A program made the translations under genes and the position numbers. A model generated the notes under the pieces. That model was not told where the DNA came from, searched no databases, and saw nothing but the letters and a program-made list of their open reading frames with translations. A stretch of 59,954 nt of DNA. It comes from Treponema sp. (GTDB lineage Bacteria > Spirochaetota > Spirochaetia > Treponematales > Treponemataceae). Positions within the stretch are counted from its first letter, which is position 1. Every line of letters begins with the position of its first letter. The DNA is taken from the NCBI GenBank assembly GCA_018385415.1, contig JAHAZA010000001.1, positions 1 through 59,954 of the forward strand. Direction: 5' to 3'. This document shows positions 44,940-52,724 of the stretch, piece by piece.

Positions 44940-45675
44940 AATTAACAACAATTTTTGAAGCTTCGCGACCTTCACCAGACCAGGCTCTGTCTGGATTTGT
45001 TACATCAGCAAAGGATTTTGTTCCTGTATAATATGCGTAGTAATAGGTTCCTTCTGGTAATGGAAGGTAAAGCTCGTAATAACCTGGCCTTGTTTCATGC
45101 AATTCATAAATCGAAGAGTCCCAGTTAGTAAAAGTTCCTCCTAAACGAACTTTCTGTCCTGATTCACCCATATAAATGAAGTGGACGCCTTTGTCAGTTT
45201 TTTGTGTTTCATCAACATGATTGTTCTTTACTGACAAGGTTGAAACTGAAATACCAGTATATGGATTGTAATAGGAATTAAAATTCTGTGGATCAGTTGT
45301 CCAGATTCCATCAATGATCAATCTATACGAAATTGAGTCAATGTTCTTCGGTAAATCAAGAATGTAAAAATAAACACTGTCAATAATATTACCTTCAATG
45401 TCTGTTGTTGTTTTTCGCATAAAAGAGTGAATCTCTTTGTAGTCTTCAAAATCAAAAACTATTCCGATGTGGCGTGGACCATCCTTTGCTGTAAATACTA
45501 TGTAATCATCTTTCTGGTAGGGTGCAGTTACACCTTCGATTTCGTTGACAATGACGCGATATTCATAAGGTGTTGTAAATTCAATATTCTGAGATTTTTT
45601 GTTATCTTTTGCAAATGCTGAACATAAATTACAAAAAGCAGCTGCCATTAAAAAAATTTTAAAATAACGTTTCAT
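44938..45675 (-). CDS. Secreted protein with two CBM48/glycogen-binding-like domains
   Basis: 245 residues, signal peptide (MKRYFKIFLMAAAFCNLCSAFA). Residues about 145-235 (VRLGGTFTNWD...GYYELYLPLPEGTYYYAYY) have the AMPK-type glycogen-binding/CBM48 pattern, and about 50-140 (SYRLIIDGIWTTDPQNFNSYYN) look like a second, more diverged copy. Such E-set domains bind alpha-glucans, but no catalytic domain is attached. Start at the ATG with CCGATAAA ending 6 nt before it and no Shine-Dalgarno. It diverges from the collar-like gene. Confidence 0.75.
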   Translation of the reverse strand: MKRYFKIFLMAAAFCNLCSAFAKDNKKSQNIEFTTPYEYRVIVNEIEGVTAPYQKDDYIVFTAKDGPRHIGIVFDFEDYKEIHSFMRKTTTDIEGNIIDSVYFYILDLPKNIDSISYRLIIDGIWTTDPQNFNSYYNPYTGISVSTLSVKNNHVDETQKTDKGVHFIYMGESGQKVRLGGTFTNWDSSIYELHETRPGYYELYLPLPEGTYYYAYYTGTKSFADVTNPDRAWSGEGREASKIVVN

Positions 45676-45811
45676 ATGTTCTTTATCGGAAAAAATCACG
45701 AAAGGAATTAGATATTTTTTCTACAATATAAATAATAATATTCTTAATGAAATGACTGACAAATATCGATAATATATGATATAATAAATTTGGGGAAAGA
45801 ATAATTAATTT

Positions 45812-48800
45812 ATGCCGGGTTTAAGTCAATTAAAAAAATTAAGCGAAGACGTACTCAGATTAGGGAATGAGCCAAAGCTCCGTGCTGAACGTGGTGAAAA
45901 ACCAGTTGTTGCAGCTATCCCGTCCACTGTCGAAGATATTGACGACTCAGAAGACTTTGTTCTGGGAATGCCGGAAAAACCCGAAGAAGTATCAGAAGAA
46001 GAAAATTTTGAACAGAACCAGGACGAAAGTGACGCATTAGCTGCTGCAGGAGACCTTGAGTCAATTCTTGATGGTACGGCAACTCAAGCCTCTGTTCCTG
46101 TTGAACCTGATTTTTCAAGTATATTAAACCCTATCGGTGGTGAAGATGATGGTGTGCCTGATTTGTCGGCATTCGAAGAACCACCACCACCTCCAAAGAA
46201 AAAAGAGCCTTCAATTGCAGATATGGATCTGGATGCACTTTTAAGTATGCCTTCAGAAGATTTTTCTGAGCCAGAGCCAGAACTAGAAGAAAATGAAGCT
46301 TTTGATGATCGGGATGCTTCAGTATCTGTTGAAGAAAATGACAATTCATCGTTATCAGATGAAGAAGATGAATTTGCATTTACTGGTGACTCAATTGATA
46401 TGAATGAGGATCTTCCTGAAGAGCTTAGAGAAGTTCCAGGTGATCCATTAAAGAATAAACTTTCTCAAGCAAAAAAAGCGGTATCTCTAGAATCAGATGT
46501 AGAAACAGAAGAATCTGGAAATGAAAGTACAGAGTTCAATGCACCTCCTGTTTCTGATTATGATATTCCTGATGATTTTTCAATACCTGAAATGTCAGAT
46601 AGTGATTTTGGTGACGGTGCAGAAGCTACTGAATTTGTTCCAGATGAAATCCCCACATCAGGGGAAACTGATTTTGAAGCTATAGATAATTCAAGTCTTG
46701 ATGATTTTGGCACCATGGGGAATTTCTCTGCACCCTCAATGGACGATGCAGGAAGCTTTGATCTGGATTCAAGCATGCAGTCAGGTTTTAATACTGACAC
46801 AGCAAGTGAAGCAGATTCTGATTTTGATCTCGCTTCTCTCGATTTGTCTGGCTTGAATCTTGGTGATGATGATGCCGGTGGAGATTTTGCTGAAGGCGGA
46901 ACACCTGAAGTATTTGATACTTCTGAAATGAATGGGGTTGATTTCAGTTCAGAATCAGGTAGTATGTCTGACTTCAATATTCCAGATACTGACAGTCAAT
47001 TAAACGGCAGTTCGGATTTTGAACTTGATTCAGAAGGGGCTGGTGAACCTGATTTTGAAATTGCCGGATATACTGGAGTAGATGCAAATCCGTTTGATAA
47101 ATCGGGTCGCATAAAATCTCAAATACCAGAACCTGATCCTGAAGTTCGAAAAAAGAATACATTAACTGATCTTGAATACACACATTTCAAAAATAATTTG
47201 AAATATTATCCTCTTAACGTTCGTCTTGCGATTGAAGATTTAATTGTTAAAAATGAATTTACAGATGATGTAATTTTTGAAGTTGTTGAAAAGGTATTAA
47301 AAAAGGTTCCTGCAAGACAGCTTGCTTCTCATCTTGAAAAGATGCTGGATATTACTCTTTCTGTTCCTAGAGATTTTGAAAGACGAACTGCAGAAGAATA
47401 TGAAGCTTATAAACAATCGCTTCAGTATCAGTTAAAGAACAGAATTATTCCTGCTGTAATAATTGGACTTTTTGTATTCCTTATTGGATTCTGTTCTGTT
47501 TACCTTGGAATTGATTTTATTTATAAACCTCTAAGAGCAGAAAAGTTCTATAGAGAAGGTTATGCACTTATCGAAAATAATCAGTATCCTCAAAGTGAAA
47601 TTATGTTTTATAAGGCACTAGATCTTAAACAGAAAAAGAAATGGTTCTTTAAGTATGCAGAAGGATACAGAGAGCACAAACAATATGATCGTGCAGAAAT
47701 GATGTATAAAAATATATTGAGACTATATAACCATGATAAACAGGGTGGTCTTGATTATGTCCATATGGAACTTGATGATCTTGCAAATTATCCAAAAGCA
47801 GAACAGATTGTAAGACGAGAAGTACTTGATTATCATGTTAACGATAAGGATGCACTTTTACTTTTAGGTGATATTTACCTTGAGTGGGGAACAGAAGAAG
47901 ATCCTTCAAAATTTTCAGATGCATTTGAACAGTATTCAATCCTCTGCCAGTTATATGGTGCAACAAATGATTATCTTGCCCGTTTGATGAGATACCATGT
48001 ACGAACTGACAGCCTTAAGGATGTTCTTGCTGATAAAGAAATGTTCTATCCGAATGAAAATTCACTTGTAGCAGAGGACTGGACAGAAATGTCTGGTTAC
48101 CTTATGGATAAGCTTTATGGCGAATTGTCACCTCAGGAAGAATATCTTCGTGAAAAAATCGAAGATGTTCACAGTATGCTTGTGCGTGCTGTAAAAAAAG
48201 ATCCTGTAAATCCAATTTCACGCTATAACATTTCCCGTTATTACATTGAGTCAGGTGATCATCTTCGTGCAATTGAAGGGTTAAAAAAGACGCTTGAATT
48301 GTTTGAACTTTCACGCCATATGAAAAAACGTGATGTTTATAAACAGCTTAATACATATAGACTCCTTGGTGAACAGTATATATATTCAAGAGATTATATT
48401 CTTGCACAGGAAACTCTTGTTGATGGAATCAGTCTTTTTGAAAAGAAAAAGGTAGAGAACGCACTTGAAAGTGACAGAAATGTAGGTGTTATGTATGCTG
48501 ATATGGCAGATATTGATTACTTTATTTCTGGTGATCTTGAAAATGCTGAACGTAATTATATTAACTCAATTAATAATAAAAATGATAATTCAAGTGTTAG
48601 ATATCGTGTTGGTTATATTCAATATGGCAATAAAGATTATGATACAGCATTCAAAAACTTTATTATTGCTTCTCAGGATAAAGATAATGACAATAATCTT
48701 ATGCTTGCATTAGGAAATACACTTGCTCTTCGTGATGATAATTATGCAAGTTCTGGTTATTATGAAAGACTTCTTGATTCTTTGAATCTTGAAATTGGAA

Positions 48801-49132
48801 AGAAAGATGTGCTTTTCCCACAGGTAAAAGAAGAAGATACAGCTCTTGTCGAAGCATTTATGAAAGCTTCAAACAATCTTGGTGTAACAGAATTTAGACT
48901 TGCACGTCAGACTGGAAATAGTTCTATGAATGGTGAAAGTATTTATCATTTCCAGAATTCATTGCGTGCATGGGATGCTCTTACCCGCAATCAGGAAACT
49001 ATGGTTCGTCTTGGTGGAACAAATCTTGCTGAGCAGAATATTAAATATGTAACAAGTCCTATTACTTCATATGAACCTGCTATCTATACTAATATTCCAA
49101 GAATACTCGAAAATGAAAAGGCCTTAGAATAA
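45812..49132 (+). CDS. TPR membrane protein, possible periplasmic flagellar collar protein FlcA
   Basis: 1106 residues. A long acidic, Ser/Asp-rich N-terminal half (about 30-440; repeats like SDFDLASLDLSGLNL) leads to a globular helical stretch (about 445-540), one TM helix (PAVIIGLFVFLIGFCSVYLG, about 547-567) and then ~540 residues of TPR-type helix pairs (AEKFYREGYALIENNQYPQSEIMFYKAL...) outside the membrane. The start MPGLSQLKKLSED and this layout match what I recall of spirochaetal FlcA, which builds the collar around periplasmic flagellar motors. The identity is an inference. Confidence 0.6.
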   Translation: MPGLSQLKKLSEDVLRLGNEPKLRAERGEKPVVAAIPSTVEDIDDSEDFVLGMPEKPEEVSEEENFEQNQDESDALAAAGDLESILDGTATQASVPVEPDFSSILNPIGGEDDGVPDLSAFEEPPPPPKKKEPSIADMDLDALLSMPSEDFSEPEPELEENEAFDDRDASVSVEENDNSSLSDEEDEFAFTGDSIDMNEDLPEELREVPGDPLKNKLSQAKKAVSLESDVETEESGNESTEFNAPPVSDYDIPDDFSIPEMSDSDFGDGAEATEFVPDEIPTSGETDFEAIDNSSLDDFGTMGNFSAPSMDDAGSFDLDSSMQSGFNTDTASEADSDFDLASLDLSGLNLGDDDAGGDFAEGGTPEVFDTSEMNGVDFSSESGSMSDFNIPDTDSQLNGSSDFELDSEGAGEPDFEIAGYTGVDANPFDKSGRIKSQIPEPDPEVRKKNTLTDLEYTHFKNNLKYYPLNVRLAIEDLIVKNEFTDDVIFEVVEKVLKKVPARQLASHLEKMLDITLSVPRDFERRTAEEYEAYKQSLQYQLKNRIIPAVIIGLFVFLIGFCSVYLGIDFIYKPLRAEKFYREGYALIENNQYPQSEIMFYKALDLKQKKKWFFKYAEGYREHKQYDRAEMMYKNILRLYNHDKQGGLDYVHMELDDLANYPKAEQIVRREVLDYHVNDKDALLLLGDIYLEWGTEEDPSKFSDAFEQYSILCQLYGATNDYLARLMRYHVRTDSLKDVLADKEMFYPNENSLVAEDWTEMSGYLMDKLYGELSPQEEYLREKIEDVHSMLVRAVKKDPVNPISRYNISRYYIESGDHLRAIEGLKKTLELFELSRHMKKRDVYKQLNTYRLLGEQYIYSRDYILAQETLVDGISLFEKKKVENALESDRNVGVMYADMADIDYFISGDLENAERNYINSINNKNDNSSVRYRVGYIQYGNKDYDTAFKNFIIASQDKDNDNNLMLALGNTLALRDDNYASSGYYERLLDSLNLEIGKKDVLFPQVKEEDTALVEAFMKASNNLGVTEFRLARQTGNSSMNGESIYHFQNSLRAWDALTRNQETMVRLGGTNLAEQNIKYVTSPITSYEPAIYTNIPRILENEKALE

Positions 49133-49156
49133 TTCCTATATCGACGGAGACAGCAA

Positions 49157-49777
49157 TTGAAACTTTTCTGTTTATATAATGGAATTTTAAAGCCTGAAAA
49201 ATTAGAAACTCTTCCTAAAGAACTTTTTAGAAAAAGTATACATTGGTGCACTGCATTTATTCCTTTACTGTTAAAACATTTTTACTGGCTCATTGAAATA
49301 CTTTTACTTCTTGCTGTTACAGGTTATACATTAAGTGAAATTCTTCGTCTTAAAGGAATTAATGTACCATTAGTGTCGTTAATAACAAGAACTGCAGCTC
49401 GCAAACGAGATGAAGGTAAATTTGTTCTAGGTCCGGTAACATTGGTATTAGGTATTGTAATTGCCAGTTTAATTTTTGAGAGTGAATATTACACAATAGG
49501 AATTTTATCCCTTGCCTTTGGAGATGGAATTGCAAGTATTTCAGGAAAAATGCTGGGACGAATAAAAATTCCTTTTATATACGGTAAGACAGTTGCTGGT
49601 TCGTTAAGCTGCTTCTTTGCAATTTTTATATGTTCATTTTTAATCAGTAAGAATACTGCATCAAGTATAATTATTGCTACATCTGGAATGGTACTTGAAA
49701 TGCTTCCGTTAAAAGATTTTGACAACCTGTTGATACCGATTGTCTTGTCTTTGGTGGCAAAAATTCTGTGTTGCTGA
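49157..49777 (+). CDS. Diacylglycerol/polyprenol kinase family membrane protein
   Basis: 206 residues, about six TM helices with the CTP-dependent phytol/dolichol/diacylglycerol kinase pattern: ELFRKSIHWCTAFIPLL, ARKRDEGKFVLGPVTLVLGI, and FGDGIASISGKMLGRIKIPFIYGKTVAGSL. The family phosphorylates isoprenoid or lipid alcohols in the membrane. Start is TTG with GGAG 7 nt upstream; no in-frame ATG gives a better N-terminus. It follows the collar-like gene by 24 nt and is probably co-transcribed. Confidence 0.78.
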   Translation: MKLFCLYNGILKPEKLETLPKELFRKSIHWCTAFIPLLLKHFYWLIEILLLLAVTGYTLSEILRLKGINVPLVSLITRTAARKRDEGKFVLGPVTLVLGIVIASLIFESEYYTIGILSLAFGDGIASISGKMLGRIKIPFIYGKTVAGSLSCFFAIFICSFLISKNTASSIIIATSGMVLEMLPLKDFDNLLIPIVLSLVAKILCC

Positions 49778-49781
49778 CAGG

Positions 49782-50603
49782 TTATGACCACAAATACATT
49801 CTATGCAGAGAACGCATAAATAAATGAGTACCTAATGCAAGGCCTGATGATCCCAATAATGCGGCCCATAAAAGATCTGTACTGGTTAGAATAAAGAAAC
49901 TAATCATTATAATACAATAACTTACAAGTAAATTCAGAATAATTTTTTCTTCAGTTTCCTTATAAGAAACTAAAAAAGTTATTGCAGTTAAAATTCCTGT
50001 AATAATACCTAGAAAATTTAAAACTGTTACATATCCGGGGATGATTCCAAAATTTTTTGAAGGCATTGCTGTTCGCAGTGGAATAGAGAGTGTAATAACA
50101 AAGCAGGCAATAATTGCAATAAAAATATCCATTTCAATATTTAATTTTGTTGAATTTCTACTTTCTGCAGCGATTAAGAAAAAGCTTGCCAGTACAAGTA
50201 ACTTTCCCATAATTGCAAGTTTTCCCAAAATCAGATAATCCATTGAGAAGGAAAATTTAAAGTTAAATAGACCAATGAAAATTCGGAAGCATTGTAACTG
50301 ACATCCTAAAAGGAAAAGTCCAAAAAGAATAATAAGTGTAGACTGAGTCTTTTCAAAATTCAGAAAAAGAAGAATTGTGGTAATAGGAATAAAAAATTGG
50401 AGAAAAATCAAGGCAAGAATAACAGTTTTATCTGATGGTGCAATAAAAGAAAAACCTTTTAATGAAAAGAATTTATAGCCAAAAATTGATTCAAAAGCTG
50501 GAGAAAATGCTTGTTTTAATAATGCTGTAGTACTAACGATTGTACAAAGAAGAAAAAAACAAATGAAAACAATTAGAGTTCTGTTACGAGTTTTTAAAGT
50601 CAT
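49782..50603 (-). CDS. Multi-pass membrane protein of unknown function
   Basis: 273 residues, about eight hydrophobic helices evenly spread, few charged residues, no recognised motif. It is convergent to the kinase-like gene with only 4 nt between stops. No Shine-Dalgarno is evident. The gene could be a transporter or a lineage-specific membrane protein. Confidence 0.65.
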   Translation of the reverse strand: MTLKTRNRTLIVFICFFLLCTIVSTTALLKQAFSPAFESIFGYKFFSLKGFSFIAPSDKTVILALIFLQFFIPITTILLFLNFEKTQSTLIILFGLFLLGCQLQCFRIFIGLFNFKFSFSMDYLILGKLAIMGKLLVLASFFLIAAESRNSTKLNIEMDIFIAIIACFVITLSIPLRTAMPSKNFGIIPGYVTVLNFLGIITGILTAITFLVSYKETEEKIILNLLVSYCIIMISFFILTSTDLLWAALLGSSGLALGTHLFMRSLHRMYLWS

Positions 50604-50634
50604 AAGTTAATTTTATAAGTAAAAGAAATAATAG

Positions 50635-50661
50635 TAAAGTCGAGTATTAGAATTCCGATAA
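50635..50661 (+). promoter_or_regulatory. Sigma-28 (FliA)-type promoter
   Basis: TAAAGTCG (50635-50642), 11 bp, TCCGATAA (50654-50661). This matches the enteric consensus TAAAGTTT-N11-GCCGATAA at 13 of 16 positions with exact spacing. It precedes the 50699 gene by 37 nt. Confidence 0.65.
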
Positions 50662-50698
50662 TTATAAAGTAAAACTTATTGCAAAGCTGGTAATAATT

Positions 50699-51436
50699 AT
50701 GAAGAAAATATTTATTGGATTACTTACATTTTGTCTTATGAATCTTGCAATTTTTGCGGGAGATGTTGCTGTATTCCAGGAAATTGGTTTTTCTAAAGAT
50801 GGTAAAACTTATATTTTTGCTGAATATGGAAAACAGGATAAAAAATTCTTCCCTTATGGTGAAATCTATACAGTAGATGTAGCAAAAAATGATTTTATTC
50901 CTGGAAAAGTATTTAAGGTGCAGGATAAGTCCTTTACAAAAGCTAGTAAAACTCTTTTTGAAGAATTGTATGCTAAGCATTATACTGAAATCAAAAAATA
51001 CGAATGTTATGAAAGTCAGCCAGAGGATATTCTCTATGTTATGGAAGAGGAATCTAAAGGTGATACAGAAGAAATTGTATTCAAAAGCTTTGAAGAAAGT
51101 GAATATACATATCGTGTAAAACTTGTTCCTACATTCTATACAGGAAAATCTTCATTTGTAATTAATGTAAATGTTTATGATAAAGAAGAAAATCTTGTTC
51201 TTAGTTATCAGGCAGGAACTCCATCTGTTAAACGCCCTAACGTAACAAAATACAAGATTGTAAGAATTGTTCAGAGCAAGGATAAAAAAAGTGTCGTTTT
51301 TGTAGTTGAAAAACGAATCGAAGATGCCAGCGGTGTTTCTATCCGTTACATGGTCGAAACAAAACGACTTGCAGATCGAGTAGATGCTGTGGAACTTAAT
51401 AAAACTTCTCCTGCTCAGGCTGTAAATGACAGATAA
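50699..51436 (+). CDS. Secreted protein, DUF2259-like
   Basis: 245 residues, signal peptide (MKKIFIGLLTFCLMNLAIFA). The mature start (FQEIGFSKDGKTYIFAEYGKQ) matches my memory of DUF2259 predicted secreted proteins of spirochaetes; the rest is beta-rich with VKLVPTFYTGKSSFVINVNVYDKEEN. No catalytic motif. It appears to be transcribed from a sigma-28-type promoter, so may be co-expressed with motility genes. No Shine-Dalgarno. Terminator follows. Confidence 0.65.
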   Translation: MKKIFIGLLTFCLMNLAIFAGDVAVFQEIGFSKDGKTYIFAEYGKQDKKFFPYGEIYTVDVAKNDFIPGKVFKVQDKSFTKASKTLFEELYAKHYTEIKKYECYESQPEDILYVMEEESKGDTEEIVFKSFEESEYTYRVKLVPTFYTGKSSFVINVNVYDKEENLVLSYQAGTPSVKRPNVTKYKIVRIVQSKDKKSVVFVVEKRIEDASGVSIRYMVETKRLADRVDAVELNKTSPAQAVNDR

Positions 51437-51467
51437 TTAAAAATAATTATTAAATCCTCCTTATTTT

Positions 51468-51500
51468 AATCCGCTGAAGAAAATTCGGCGGATTTTTTTT
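51468..51500 (+). terminator. Rho-independent terminator
   Basis: AATCCGC (51468-51474) pairs with GCGGATT (51488-51494), followed by a run of T. Confidence 0.85.
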
Positions 51501-51551
51501 GTTTTATGCGTTTTTTTTTATTTTGAAAGGAATGATATAGAAGGAGAATTT

Positions 51552-52652
51552 ATGAGTGAAAAGATAAAAAAATATATAAAAATGTTAATCGCATCACTAG
51601 GAACAGTTATTATTGTTATAGTCTGTATGTATCATTCTTCCTGTCATATTACTCCAGAAGGAATTGTACTTTTAACTGATAGTTATTCGTGTCCAAAGAT
51701 CGGAGAGTATAAAGTTGAAGGAGGGGAAATAACTGTTTTTTTTACAAAACCTGTAGTGTGTGAAGAATGTTTTGTAGTTGAAGCAAGTGATGACAAAGAA
51801 ATTTCCTCAATAGAAAATTTTCTTCAATCAGAAGAGAAGATTAAGGTTTCTGCAGAATATGATGAAAAAATGAATAGTATCAGGTATAGATTGGCTTCTA
51901 AAACCAATATTGGAAAAAAATATGAATTGTATTCGGTTGTAAGAGATGTGAAAGGCTCCAGCCTATCTTTTGCACTGCCGTTCTTAGGTGAAAATGATCA
52001 TTTAGCAGGAGTCGTAATTTCTGAGATTAATGAAGCATATTCCAAAAAAGATGATATGTGTGAATATATTGAACTGTATGTATATTCAGGTGGTAATCTT
52101 TTCGGTCTTGAATTGATTTCTGCAAGTGATGGTAAAAAATTTGAATTACCCGCAGTAGAAGTGAATAAAGGTGAATATATAGTAGTTCATTTAAGAAAAA
52201 ATGAAGATAATAAAAATCAAATTTCAGAATTAGATAGTAATCTTAATCTTTCAAGGGCAAGAGGTTCTGTAAATGGTGCAAGGGATATCTGGATTAAAAA
52301 TACAGATAGCTGCTTAAGCGGGTCTGCTGATATTATTTTATTGAATAACAAAGCAAAAAATAAAATTATTGATTGTCTTATGTACTGCAAAAAAGAATAT
52401 GCTGACTCCAATGATAATTGGAAAACTGAAGCATTAATTCAGACAGCAAGACAATGCGTAGATTTAAAATTATGGAGTGGAGAAGGGAAACCGTCTGATG
52501 CAGTTTTTAGCACTGAAAGAAAATCAATTAGCAATATCTCTAGAAAAAATATTAGTTCCATTAACTCAGAAAACTTACCATTAAATAATTCAAAATGCTG
52601 GACAGGAACAACCAGATCAAAGATGAGTCCAGGTCGGGCAAATCGATGGTAA
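51552..52652 (+). CDS. Membrane-anchored protein with lamin-tail-like domain
   Basis: 366 residues. One N-terminal hydrophobic segment (LIASLGTVIIVIVCMYHSSC) that may be a lipoprotein signal or anchor. Residues about 153-225 (GVVISEINEAY...CEYIELYVYSGGNLFGLELIS...VNKGEYIVVHL) have the lamin-tail (LTD) pattern of secreted bacterial proteins, and the end (CWTGTTRSKMSPGRANRW) resembles LTD-protein closing motifs. Possible cell-surface or nuclease-associated protein; function unassigned. AAGGAG Shine-Dalgarno. Confidence 0.65.
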   Translation: MSEKIKKYIKMLIASLGTVIIVIVCMYHSSCHITPEGIVLLTDSYSCPKIGEYKVEGGEITVFFTKPVVCEECFVVEASDDKEISSIENFLQSEEKIKVSAEYDEKMNSIRYRLASKTNIGKKYELYSVVRDVKGSSLSFALPFLGENDHLAGVVISEINEAYSKKDDMCEYIELYVYSGGNLFGLELISASDGKKFELPAVEVNKGEYIVVHLRKNEDNKNQISELDSNLNLSRARGSVNGARDIWIKNTDSCLSGSADIILLNNKAKNKIIDCLMYCKKEYADSNDNWKTEALIQTARQCVDLKLWSGEGKPSDAVFSTERKSISNISRKNISSINSENLPLNNSKCWTGTTRSKMSPGRANRW

Positions 52653-52724
52653 TATACTGATTACTATTTATTCATAAATGCTGGCTGTCTAGTAAATAAA
52701 AACCATTTATGGTAAAGTAATACT

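Noticed and set aside
46558..46977. 139-codon minus-strand frame inside the collar-like gene
   Set aside because: Low-complexity antisense of the acidic Ser/Asp-rich repeat region.
704..51436. Shared C-terminal NDR in the 143-aa and DUF2259-like secreted proteins as a sorting signal
   Set aside because: Three residues are too few, and the other secreted proteins here lack it.
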